64,000 nucleotides of DNA from contig CM038040.1 in the NCBI GenBank assembly GCA_021397845.1, positions 43,171,088 through 43,235,087 of the forward strand, given 5' to 3'. The position numbers were made by a program, and so were the translations under genes. The stretch comes from Areca catechu. Taxonomy: Eukaryota; Streptophyta; Magnoliopsida; Arecales; Arecaceae. Below, in pieces: positions 50,812-61,643 of this stretch (its first letter is position 1; each line of letters opens with the position of its first letter). Under the pieces are notes generated by a model that was not told where the DNA came from, searched no databases, and worked only from the letters and a program-made list of their open reading frames with translations.

Positions 50812-51386
50812 TTTGGCCTCCACTCTCGAGTCCCGTTGGCGCGTGGCACTTGGGGCAAAGGGAGTTAATGCGGTGTTGACGTGAAAAGGACAAATCCGAT
50901 GCAATGATGGACATGATCGACGATGCTTCTTAAGGTGGTTTTTCAAGCCAATGCGAGGGAGACACGTGGCCACGTCAGAGGAATAATTATTGCTAGCACT
51001 AGATTCAGAGAGGTTGTGACTGAAACGAGACACTTCTTTCGCCGATTGCTGACACGTGGCGCAGATCCGTCGGTGGGGGTGCAGCAATAGTACGGTCAGG
51101 CATCTGGTCACCTCGAAAAGAGAGGCAGTCTTTCCCAAAATACTTCTTCTTTCAAACTTTGCATGCCCGCCATTGTACCAGCGCCCTTCTTCTTCTCCGA
51201 TTGTACCAGCGCCCTTGTTCTTCTTCAACCTCCGATTGCCCTTGTTCTCCATAGTCAACCAGATTCGTCCCTTTCTCCTTCTTCTGGCTAGGCAAAGCTT
51301 CCTTTTAGGGACCAGATCCCCCCCGGACCTCGTTTGTCTTTGCTTCTTGCTCTTCTTCTTCATTCCTCTTCATCTTCTTCTTTATT

Positions 51387-53850
51387 ATGTCCCGCTTCGG
51401 TCCAGGTTTTCGTCCCACAACCAACCAGAGCGAGGCCGGTCCCTCCCGGCCGAGGTCGCCTTCTTCCTCTGATGAGGAGGAGGAAGCGGCATGCTTTGAG
51501 TTCAGTAGGAGGCCTCCACTCCGAGGATAGTGATTAGGGAGCCTTCAGCCAATCTTCCACCTCCTCCTCCACCCTAACCATTGCCCCGAACCTGCTCGGT
51601 CAACAGGTCCCGTGGGTCGTCTTGACGATCTCTGTCGAGGAACTAGCACCATCCGGGAGACCTATGGTGTCCCGGACTCTATCCGGCTTTCGATTCCTCG
51701 ACCTGGGGAGCAGGTCACTTCCAGTGGCCCACGCCGGATTACCCTCTACGAGGAGACACTCACGGGGGCCTCCGATTTCCTTTCCATCTCTTTTTCCTTT
51801 CGGCCTTGAGTCACTACCGCCTTGTCTCCACTCAACTTGTCCCCAACGCTATAAGGACAATCTTTTGCTTTGTAGTCCTTTGCCATTTCCACAAGATTGT
51901 TGCCCGTTTTTTCTTGTTCAGGACCTTTTTCACTCTGAAACGTCACCCTTTCGAGGAGGGGTGGTGGTCCATCTCTTCCCGACCGAAAGGCCTGAAATTT
52001 GAGCTCCCATCTTCCATCAAAGGATGGAAGAGTAAGTACTTTTTCGCCTCGGTAGAGGGAGTTGATTGGGCTCGGAGCGAACCGGATCGGACCCCAACCA
52101 GAACTCTGCAGTCGAATTGGCTGATCGAGAAATCTACGACCAGCTTCGTGCCAACCAGGTCCCACCCTCGAGGTTTTGTTATCGGAGAAGAATCTGTTTG
52201 AGGCCGGGGTCAGCCTAATTCAATAGTTGGGTGAGTTCGGCTCGGGCACCAACTTTTCATGCTTCTTGGTTCTCCGGGCTCAGAACTAAAACTTCCTTTT
52301 GTGCAGGTATGAAATTCTCCTTAGATAATCTCCTCTCATTCTCCCGGAAGAGGGGTGTGCCAGAGGGAGCCAGCGAGTCTCCTTTGAAGAGGGCCCATAT
52401 GGAGGGCGACACGGGGGCTGCTCTGACCGAGCCCAGTAGAGAGTGGCATCGCCCGATCTTGAGCCGGACAGGAGCGCGGCAGAGCCTGCTCCCGAGCCGA
52501 GTTGGACCACCGTGCTTAGCCTCGAGGCACCGAGGCAAGTCAGTCCGCCCCCGGTCCAGGAGCCCGAGGTGGTAGTTTGGGCTAGGTTCGTCGTGGCCGC
52601 TGCCGCAATGATGTCTCCTCCTCTAGTGGTCATCGAGGTCGAGGAGGAGGAGCAGCATGTGGCCGAGCCAGTAATAGTGGCACGGCCCGAAGTGGCACCG
52701 AGCTCCTAGTGCGCCCCAGACACTCTCCCAGAAGGAGGGGCAGATGATCCCGCATCGGCGACAGGAAGGAAGGAGTGGGAGTACTGCAGGGTTCCCTTCA
52801 AGCTAGCACCGAACATCTCCCTTGTTCAGGATCAGAACCTTGCCGAGTGTATGATGGACTTTATCGTCCAATCATGCGACCGGCGAGAGAAGGCGAGGAA
52901 GCTCCTCGGTGATGCCATCGGCAGCACCTCTCCCAGCTCTACTTGGTGAGTGCTTCCTTATTCTGCTTTGTCTTGTTCTTCTTAGCTTACCTTTGAGACT
53001 AACATTTTCTTCTGGTGCAGCTTGGCGCCGAGCTTCTCCTTATCAGGGATTATTACCGAACTTGGGCCAAGAAGGACAGGTTGCAAGGAGCAGAGCTCGA
53101 GTCCATGAAGGAGGAGGTAAAATGGAGAACCAGCGATGCCTGGGAGGCCTCTATGAAGATCAAGGAGCTCTGCGGTGAGAACGCCAAGGCCGAAGGTAGA
53201 TCAAGGAGCTCGAAGAGTCCCTGGACCGGGAGAGAAGTCGGTCCAGGGGCAAGTCTGAAGAGCTCAAAGCCAAGGAGACCATGCTTAAAGAGCTCGATGC
53301 CGAGGTCGCCACAGAGAGGGGATGGACCCAGTCCCTCCTAGCGGAGCTAGAGGCGGCAAAGAGTTGGGCCATTGCTGCCAAGAAGAGGGCCGCAGAGGTG
53401 GAAGAGAAGACCGCCGCAGCAGTCAGCTCAATGGAATCTGCAGAGAAGAAGGCAGCCGAGGCGATCTACCAGGCCGGGATCATCAGGAAGAGGGCCGCAG
53501 AGGCGGTGGCTGACTACAAGGCCTCCAGCGAGTTCGAGGCCGAGTTCTAGGAGGCTGCCACGGACTCATTCCTCAAGGGATTTATGTACTGCCGATCCCA
53601 GGTGGAGGGTTTAGTCTTGGAAGAGCAATTGAGCAGACTGAGACTTCCAGACATGATGGAGGAGCCGGCTGCTGCCGAGCCGACCCCGCCATCAGAGACC
53701 GCCGAAGATGGGGTTCCACCACCGGAGGTTCCAGATGACGCTGCCCCGACCGAATGCCGTCATGGGAAGGGGACGGCTAAGTATGGTAGGGTCCTTGTAG
53801 TTTTCTCCTTTCCTTTCCTGATCTGGGCTACCCGGTCTGTTGGGGCCCGG
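51387..53850 (+). pseudogene. Antisense ORF of the Tat element (plant 'gypsy type transposon' PF04195-like, spliced)
   Basis: Runs opposite to gag-pol. ATG at 51387 opens MSRFGPGFRP with a Ser/Glu-rich lead, stopped at 51528-51530. STIRETYGVPDSIRL and GPRRITLYEETLTGA (51640-51770) continue it; YRLVSTQLVPNAIR (51811), FRTFFTLKRHPFEEGWW and LPSSIKGWKSKYFF (51930-52045) follow in another frame. These are marks I associate with PF04195. Two intron-like gaps are visible: about 52231-52306 (GTGAGTTC...TTTTGTGCAG) and 52946-53020 (GTGAGTGC...CTTCTGGTGCAG). After the second, LLLIRDYYRTWAKKDRLQGA leads into an Ala/Glu-rich coiled-coil-like region (53090-53550) and an acidic Pro-rich tail. Frame breaks at 51528, near 51790, near 53200 and at 53548 argue that it is decayed. 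The function of such ORFs is unknown. Confidence 0.75.
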
Positions 53851-54079
53851 ATACATTTGTAAAAACTTTAGCAAATATCAATAAAACTTCTCTTTGATAT
53901 CCGGATCTATGTTCTCTTTCCTTCTCTTTTCTCTTTTTTTTTTGTTGAGGCCCGAACATGCGATGAAGTCAGAGAGAAATCCTTCAACTTGTTGAGTTGT
54001 CTCCACTTTGTGTGCGAAGTGGACGAATGCCTCTGAATGCTTTGTTTGATAAGACCCTTTCGGTCTCACCGGGATCAGC

Positions 54080-54710
54080 TCCAGGCATGCCGGGGAGCTA
54101 GACTCGGAGCTTCGATGCCGGGCTGTCCGGTCTTTGGTGCCCAGGAGCTAGGCTTCGGGCTTCAATGCCGGAGAGCCGAGCTCCAGGTTTTGGTGCTGGA
54201 GAGCGTGGATCTGGGCTTGAGTGCCGGAGAGCCGGGCTCTCCGGGCTTTGGTGCCAGAGGTCGTGGGATCCGGGCTTGAGTGCCGGAGAGCTGGGCTCTC
54301 CGAGCTTTGGTGCCGGAGGTCATGGGATTCAAGCTTGAGTGTCAGAGAGCTGGGCTCCAGTTTGATGCCGAGATCTGGACCCCGGGCTTCGGTGCCGGAG
54401 AGCTAGGCTCCGGGCTTCTGTGCTGGAGAGCTGGTCTCCAGGTTTGATGCCGGAGAGCTGGCTCTAGGTTTATTGCCGGAGAGCTGGGCTTCGGGTTTGA
54501 TGCCGAAGAGTTGGGCTCCAAATTTGATGCCGGAGAACTGGGCTCCGGGCTTCTGTGCTAGAGAGCTGGGCTCCATGTTTGATGTCGAAGAGCTGGGCTC
54601 CAAGTTTGATGCCGGAGTGTTGGGCTCCAGGTTTAATGCCGGAGAGCTGGGCTCCAGGCTTATGTGCTGGAGAGCCGGGCTCCAGGTTTGAGCATGCCGG
54701 ACCTTGGGCC
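54080..54710. repeat. 27-bp minisatellite, about 20 units, between pol and the antisense ORF
   Basis: The unit GATGCCGGAGAGCTGGGCTC plus CAGGTTT repeats with substitutions; early units (54080-54300) are longer and less regular. Because 27 is a multiple of three, several frames stay open: nonapeptide repeats like MPESWAPGL on the + strand and AQLSGIKPG on the minus strand. It lies in the long 3' region of the Tat element. Confidence 0.9.
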
Positions 54711-54779
54711 GGGCAGCAATATTCCTGCAAGGCAAAAGTAGGTTGCACAAAAGATGATCTTTATTATTATTAGGAAGAG

Positions 54780-56186
54780 GTCTTACATTACTGATAGTAT
54801 TTTCTCAGGTTGCAGGCATTCCATGTGCACGGAAATCTGGCTCCATCCAAGTCTGCTAGATAATAGGCTCCATGAGAGAGGGCCTCGACCACCTTATAGG
54901 GGCCTTCCCAGTTCGGTGAGAGCTTGCCGCTCTCTCGAGGTTAGGATGCCTCGGCTCGGTGCAGCACCAGATCACCAAGGCGGAAGACTTTCGGCTTCAC
55001 CCATGCATTGTAATATCGGGATACATGCTGCCGGTAAGCCACCATTCAGAGTCGGGCTTTATCCCTGGTTTTCTCGAGGAGGTTCAGGTTGAGGAGAAGG
55101 CGTGCTGGATTCTTTGCTTCATTATACTGCTGTACCCGCAGTGTGGGCACGCTGAGCTCGATTGGAACAACGGCTTCTAAGCCGAAAGTGAGGTTAAAAG
55201 GCATTTTGTCCGTTGCCATCCTAGGCGTTGTGTGGTAGGCCCAGAGAACACTGGGGAGTTCTTCTGCTCACCTGCCCTTGGCTCGGTCTAACCTGATTCT
55301 GAGCCCTTGAAGAATGGTCCGGTTGGTCACCTCGGCTTCTCCATTGGTTTGGGGATGGGCCACCGAGGTGAAACGATGTTGGATGCCAAGCTCGGCACAA
55401 AACTCTTCAAACTCCTGGTTGTTGAACTGTTGCCCGTTATCAGTAATGATATTGTGGGAAAGTCCAAAGCGGTAGATGATCGACTTCCAGAAGAATTGGC
55501 GGACCTTGGCTTCCGTGATCCGTGCTAGTGGCTCTGCTTCCACCCACTTGGTGAAGTAGTCAATGGCCACTATCAAAAACTTCCATTGTCCGGATGCAGG
55601 GGAAATGGACCCAGGATGTCCATTCTCCATTGAGCGAATGGTCATGAGGCGGAGAGCTGGGAGAGCGGCGCCGCTGGTTGACGCTGTATGTGGGCATGGC
55701 GCTGGCACCGATCACACCTCTTCATGAAGTCAGCGGCGTCCTCCCTCATGGTCTTCCTGTAATATCCTTGTCAGAGGGCCTTGTATGCAAGAGTCCTCCC
55801 CCCGACATGGTTTCCACAAAAGCCTTCATGTATCTCTTGGAGCACGAAGGTTGCCTTTGAAGGTCTCAGGCATTTCAGAAGCAGATATGAGTAAGATCGG
55901 CGATAGAGTTGTCCTTCCATGAGGACAAACCACGAGGCCTTTTTCTTGATAAGGCCGACCTCTACTCGGTCTTCCGGTAGGATGACATCGGTGATGTACC
56001 TGATGGATCCATCCATCCAGCTCGGCTCCGGGATGACTTGCTGTACCTCTGCTGGAGCTTCATTGCTTGGATTTTCGAGATACTCGATGTGGGCGCACCC
56101 CAGTGACGAGTCCAGCAAGGTCGCAAGCCTTGACAGCGTATCAGCTTGGCATTTTCACCTCGGGGGATGTGAGAGATGCTAAAGCG
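54780..56186 (-). pseudogene. Tat integrase with C-terminal domain (relic)
   Basis: On the minus strand: end of RNase H (ENAKADTLSRLAT-like), a linker with PSWMDGSIRYIT and KKASWFVLMEGQLYRRSYS, then the zinc-binding HEGFCGNHVGG region and a C-x-x-C near 55710. The catalytic core has FLIVAIDYFTKWVEAEPL (first Asp), ITDNGQQFNN (second Asp) and QTNGEAEVTNRTILQGL (Glu) at 55600-55310. The C-terminal domain, with DLVLHRAEASEPRESGKL and NWEGPYKV-like residues, runs to about 54790 in broken frames. A stop after the zinc-binding half (55770) and further breaks after 55268 make it inactive. Confidence 0.85.
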
Positions 56187-56194
56187 CTGGAAAC

Positions 56195-57527
56195 TAGGCC
56201 TGCAAATGGATCAGGTCGGACCGGGTTATGCTTGATCCCAACCCGATCCGGTTTCTTGATCGGGTCTTGATATTGGACCCAAATTCAATCCAATAAAAAA
56301 TCGGGTCGGGTCCTTAATCAAAATTATTAATCCAATGGATCATTCGGGTTGGGTCGATAATCAAAATTATTGATCCAATGGATCATTCGGGTCGGGTCGG
56401 GTCCATATATAACCCAACCCCAATCCATAACATACGGGTCTGGTTCAGGTCCAGTTCGGGTCGGGTCGGGTCACGATTCCATTCCTAAAAGTTTACTTGA
56501 ATTAATAATGAAAACAGTAAAATACAATGCATGCCACTTATTTCAAAGCTCCATTAACAGAAATTCAATTACACCAATTTGTTGGATCCATTGGCTAAGG
56601 AATGATGATGTTGATTTTCTGTAAATGGCTACAGGTTAGGTCTTGACTGTCGACCGGCAGAAGGGCTTTTTCTGTCCTGCTACATGACACCATCTACAGG
56701 TTTGGATGGTGAAAGGTCATGCAATGCAGAGATTGTGCTGCAGCAGATCAAGCACGTCTTTGCATTTTGGCAGCTTCTTCATCCAATTCAAGATTGAATT
56801 GATGTTTAATGTGCATGTTTATGAGTTATCATAGCTATGCATTGGTTCTTGAGAAGCCAGCTCTTAAAGAGAGTGCTAGGATTGCGAGTCGTATACATCT
56901 AGATTGGCTCGAAGCAACAGCAGTGCCTGGACTTGGGTCCAGGACTCAAGGTAGATTTGAGTTGTTGGATGCAACTATGGATTTCACTCTCTAAGTGGCT
57001 GGAAATGTCTCTAACAGGAGTGTGTCAGTATATGCAACGGGAAAGAGTTCAGGAAGACATGATCTATAAGTCACAGATGTTACATTTAACAAAAAATTGG
57101 ACCCGGCCTGGTCCTAACTCATGGACTAAATTGGTTGGTTTTGCATCAATCTCAAGCCGAAAGCCAGTTTCCATTCAGTAGAGATGACCTTGGCCTTTTG
57201 CATCCTTGAAATGACTTTGCATCCTTCCGGTGGGAGTCTGATCTCATGTGATATTTGTTGGTTTATCCTGTAGATTCGGGTCCTATATCTGGGTTCGGAT
57301 CAGGTCGGGTTGGATCGGGTTATATATCTGAGATCCAAATTAATCCAAAAATATTTATGGATCGGGTCGGATCGGGTCGAGTCCAAATTTAATAAATCCA
57401 GACCCGATCCAAAAAATGAACGAGTCTAATTTTTAAATCCGATCCAGATCCATGGATCTTTTAAATGGATCCGGATCGGGTCTAACCGGGTCGGGTCATG
57501 GATTGACCCGACCCGTTTGCATCGTTA
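56195..57527. mobile_element. hAT-type non-autonomous transposon inside the Tat RNase H (8-bp TSD)
   Basis: 1333 bp with ends TAGGCCTGCAAATGG and, inverted, TAACGATGCAAACGG. Flanks CTGGAAAC (56187-56194) and CCGGAAAC (57528-57535) match 7 of 8. The outer 250-300 bp on each side are packed with GGGTCGGGTC / GACCCGACCC motifs, typical of subterminal repeats. The interior (56490-57240) has normal composition and coding-like pieces with possible splice acceptors (see findings). No transposase domain recognised. The RNase H reading frame matches up on either side of the insert. Confidence 0.88.
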
Positions 57528-57535
57528 CCGGAAAC

Positions 57536-57940
57536 TTGTTGTGCTTGAGCGAACCTGCTTCAAGTACTTCGTCATCTGGGGATCTCTGGCCTCATATTCT
57601 CCGGAGACCTATCCGGCCACTAGTTGGGAGTCAGTGAAGACCTTCAGGTTTCGTACACCCAGCTCGCGGGAAATCCTGAGACCCGCGAGGGGTGCCTCGT
57701 ACTCCGCCTAGTTATTTGTCAGAGCAAACTTGAAGCGAAGTGCGCATTTAGCTACAACTCCATCATTGTTGGCGAGGATGAGGCCTACTCCGCTCCCGCC
57801 CGCGTTGGACGCACCATCAACGTGGATGATCCAAGGCTCCTCCTCTGTTCCAGGCTCCACCTGATGCTCCGGGATGGTCTGCTCTGGCTCCTCAATGAGT
57901 CCTGTGCACTCGACTAGGAAGTCGACGAGCACCTGAGCCT
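57536..57940 (-). pseudogene. Second RNase H of the Tat element, 5' part (relic)
   Basis: On the minus strand, EEPWIIHVDGASNAGGSGVG at 57845-57786 is the first catalytic motif (D-G-A-S) of the extra, plant-type RNase H found in Tat elements. LANNDGVVAKCALRFKFALTNN and a stop at the usual N-x-A-E-Y-E-A position follow (57705-57710). Remaining sequence to 57536 joins, across the hAT insert, with the segment ending at 56186. The enzyme would degrade RNA in RNA-DNA hybrids. Confidence 0.8.
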
Positions 57941-57941
57941 T

Positions 57942-59630
57942 CTATGATGACCTCGGTCGGTATGCAATATCAAACTCGCTGAGCTTGAGCGCCCACTTGG
58001 CCAAGCGTCTGGATGTGTCGGGGCGGCTGAGCACAACCCTTAGGGGCTGCTCCGTCAGTACCACGATCGGATGTGCTTGGAAGTATGGCCTGAGATGCTG
58101 AGCAGACATGACAAGAGCAAAGATGAGTTTTTCGAATCGAGTGTACCTGATCTCGGCATCCCGGAGGATCTTGCTGGCGTAGTACACCAATTTCTGGGAT
58201 CCGTCCTGATCTGCATGAATGAGGACCAAACTGATGGCTCTAGGAGTGACCACCAAGTACAGCACGAGCTCCTCTCCTATCTCTGGCCTGGAGAGTAGTG
58301 GTGGTGACGCCAGGAAGTCTTTAAGCTCCTCGAAGACCACCTTGCACTCCTCCGTCCATGTGAGTCATTCATCTTACGAAGCATCTTGAAGAAAGGAAGG
58401 CATCGATCTACCGACCTCGAGATGAATCGACTCAGTATGGCAATCCGACCCGTCAGTCGTTGCACCTGCTTTTTTGAGGTCGGATGCTCCATATCGATGA
58501 TTGCCTGGACCTTCTTCGGGTTCGCCTCAATTTCTCTTTGGGTCACCATGAAGCCAAGGAATTTTCCTGCTGCTACACCGAAAGCATACTTTGCTGGGTT
58601 CAGTTTCATCTTGTGCTCTCGAAGGTTATGGAAGGCTTCCACGAGGTCGGCAACATGGTCTGACCTCGGCTTGCTCATAACAAGCATGTCATCCACGTAG
58701 ACTTGCATATTTTTGCCAATATGGTCCTTAAAGACCCGATTGACCAGCCACTAATATGTGGATCCGGCATTCTTCAAGCCGAATGGCATCATCCGATAGT
58801 AGTACATTCCTCGGTCAGTGATGAAGGCAGTCTGCTCCTCATCCTCTGGGTGCATCCAGATCTAGTTGTACCCGGAAAATGTATCCATAAAGGAGAGCAA
58901 GCGGTGCCCCGAGGTGGCATCCACTAACTGATCAATCTTCGGCAAGGGAAAGCTATCCTTTGGACAGGCTCGGTTGAGGTCAGTGTAGTCCATACAGATC
59001 CTCCACTTCCCGTTATTCTTCTTCATCATGACCACATTTGCTAGCCAGCTTGGGTATTGCACTTCCCAAACGAAGCCGGCCGCGAGAAGTTTGTCTACCT
59101 CCTCGTTGATCGCCCTCTGTCTTTCTAGTGCAAAGCTCCTTTTCTTCTGCCGTACAGGATGATACTTTGGATCGATGCTCAGCTTGTGAGTGATGATCTC
59201 CGGTGGGATTTCGGGCATGCCGACCACCGTCCAAGCGAACACGTTGGCATTCGCCCGGAGAAACTCCAGTAGGTGGGCTCGCTCATCATCTTGCAGCTGC
59301 ACCCCAATATGCACCATCTTCGCCGGGTCGACTCCGAGGGGATATGACAGTAGGCACTCGACTAGGCCACCTCTGGGGTCCTGTGCCCTTTGGTCGAGGT
59401 CATCTGCACTGGGGTCATCCTCGGCAGCCTTAGCCTCGGGGACGGTTTGGAGGCAATGTTGAATTGGCTGAGGTGCCCCCCTCATCTCCCCGACACTGTA
59501 GGAAGTTGGGAACTGCACCAACAGCCGCTTTGTGGAAATGACCGCATCGAACAGGTTGAGCCTGGGTCGGCCAAGGATCACGTTGTAGGCAGAGGGAAGC
59601 CTTACAACTATGAAATTCATCATTACGGTA
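57942..59630 (-). pseudogene. Tat reverse transcriptase and first RNase H (relic)
   Basis: On the minus strand: YNVILGRPRLNLFDAVIST (end of protease; 59585-59525), then the RT with VWEVQYPSWLANVVMMKK, WRICMDYTDLNRACPKDSFP (59015-58955) and LLSFMDTFSGYN, followed by a stop at 58862-58864 where Gln is expected. YVDDMLVMSK (58700-58670) is the catalytic motif. FLGFMVTQREIEANPKKVQA and RLTGRIAILSRFISRS follow; then the RNase H part has VYYASKILRDAEIRYTRFEK (58185-58126) and WALKLSEFDIAYRPR. Two clear breaks (58862, about 58340). Conserved enough for confident naming, but not functional. Confidence 0.9.
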
Positions 59631-59632
59631 CT

Positions 59633-59870
59633 CTACCGAGGTGGCATCCCGGCAGTAACGGAGATAGTGATCTCCCCCTCGACCCCTACAGAGTCACCTG
59701 TGAAACCGATGAGGGGTGTCTGCACAAGTCTGAGCTGAGCAGAGGATATGTTTATCCTGGAGAAATCATCATAAAAAAACATATCAGTAGAGCTTCCACT
59801 ATCAACTATGATGCGTTTTACAGGATGTTTTACGATCGTCATTTCGATGACCACAGCATTATTGTTTATA
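59633..59870 (-). pseudogene. Tat aspartic protease (relic)
   Basis: On the minus strand, VKRIIVDSGSSTDMFFYDDF near 59828-59769 holds the catalytic D-S-G motif intact. LVQTPLIGFTGDSVGVEGEI follows, and then a frame break at 59632 before the NVILGRP end of the domain. It would process the gag-pol polyprotein. Confidence 0.85.
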
Positions 59871-61607
59871 TTTTTATTTTCATCTCCCCTTCCCTCGTAA
59901 AGGAAAGTACATTCTCAAAATTTTCCCTACCTCGGGCCTTCTTGGAAGCATGCTCGACTCCCCAGCATATCATCCCCACCGGCTTCTCGGTAGGGTGGTT
60001 GTCGATGGCAGGGACTGGAGGGAGTGCGACGAACGCTTGAGATTTCGTTAGGGTTCTGCCTCCCACGAACCTTCCGAGGTAGCCCCTCTTTATGAGTTCT
60101 TTAATTTCCCTCTTGAGGTTGCGGCACTCCTCCGTGTCGTGGCCGTGGTCGTGGTGGAATTGGCAGTACTTCATCCTGTCACGACCGTTGGATGGCTTCA
60201 ACGGAAGTGAGCGCCTCAAATAGCGCTCACCCTCAATCTCCAAAAGGATCTTCACCCTTGGGGCGGGAGAGGAGTAAAGTTCTCTTCTGGGATGGGGTCC
60301 CTTCTCGGCTTTGGCCTCTGGCGGAAGTTCGATGCGGCTGGTCCAGGCTTCCACGTCCCGGAGGTCTCCCAGGGAGTTGGCTTCTTCAGAGGCCTTCCGT
60401 CCAGCTCCCTCCTCATGCGATTCGCCTCCTCGATGCGGATGTACTTTTGGACATGGAGGAGGAGCTCGGAATAAGTCTTGGGGTGCTTCTTATCGAGAGA
60501 GTAGGTTAAGCAGGAGGTCCTGAGCCCTCTCTTCAGTGCCAGCATAGCGACTGGCTCATCAAGGTTGTAGATCTCCAACGTGGTAACCTTGAAACGGGCC
60601 ACGTAGTCCTGTAGGAGCTCGTGGTCCTGCTGCCTAATGGAGAAGAGGTTGTTCGCCTCTCGTGGTACCTTCCGGCATGCATCAAAGTGGGCCACAAACT
60701 TTCACTCCAATTGAGCGAAACAACTGATGCTCTCCGACTCGAGTCGGTGAACCATACCCGAGCTGCCTTTCGGAGAGTGGCGGGAAAGGCGACATAGAGG
60801 ATAGCATCGGTCATGCCCTGGACTCTCATGAGGGCCTTATAGCTTTCAAGATTATCCAGGGGGTCGGTGGTCCCGTCGTAAGGATCCACCTGCGGCATGC
60901 AGAACCGGCTCAGAACCGTCTCCTCTTGGACTTCTCGAGAGAAAGGGGGACGGGTGTCGTAGCCCATTGGCTCTTGGTGGAGCCCTGTAGATTAGCAAAT
61001 CGGCGGGATAGCTTCGCCAGCTTGCGCTCCTGTTCCTACAGGCGCTTCTATGCCATGCGCCTGATGGCCTCATCAGTTGAACCTTCTACGGAGGTTGATG
61101 GAGCCGGAGAAGGTGACATGAGAGGCGTGTGATGTGGAATCCTACCTTTTCGACCTAGACGGGCTCTAGTTGTTACCCACTCGAGGGTTGGGGACCGGCT
61201 CTCCCGATCTACAGATCCGGCCTGTTGCCTCTTTGCCGGGGTCGGTGACTACCCTGGAGGTCAGTGGTGGCCCGCAGCTACGAAGGCCTTCCTTGAAAGG
61301 AATGCAGGCTGTCACGGAGTGCTGCGACATGGGCCGCGGGTATCCCTGGCTGCTGGTGGGTAGCCAAGGACCGGTGCTGGTGCTGGAGCTGGCGCACTGC
61401 TGCAGTAATAATCTGCATCTGCTGGATGAGTGCGGCCAGCTGAGTATCCACCGGAGGTAGTTGAGCTAGAGCGGGGAGTTCCCCTTCTAGGCTGTGTGGG
61501 TCCCCACGGGAAGGGGGATCTCCCGCACGGTTGGTGGAGACTTCCCTCTCTCGTGTCGTCACCATTCTTCCGGTGGACTGCTTGCAAAGGGGATTAGGTT
61601 GGATCAA
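59866..61607 (-). pseudogene. Tat gag (relic, several frames)
   Basis: On the minus strand, a Met at 61607 starts 109 open codons with a Gln-rich segment (QLAALIQQMQIITAAVRQLQ). The capsid domain follows at 60967-60533: PPFSREVQEETVLSRFCMPQ, YDGTTDPLDNLESYKALMRV and FPATLRKAARVWF. It continues in another frame at 60695-60252 with FDACRKVPREANNLFSIRQQ. The C-terminus (60354-59866) has the DHGHDTEECRNLKREI nucleocapsid-like motif and LIKRGYLGRFV. These match the gag at 192-701. Frame changes near 61278, 60700 and 60350 disable it. Confidence 0.85.
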
Positions 61608-61618
61608 ATGTGTCCTGC

Positions 61619-61641
61619 CCGCTCCCTACCTGGCATGCCAA
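61619..61641 (-). other. Presumed primer-binding site of the Tat element
   Basis: Next to the 5' LTR end, the minus strand reads TTGGCATGCCAGGTAGGG, the expected place for a primer site. I cannot assign the tRNA with confidence. The same GATTGG start follows the LTR of the partial element at 1332. Confidence 0.5.
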
Positions 61642-61643
61642 TC

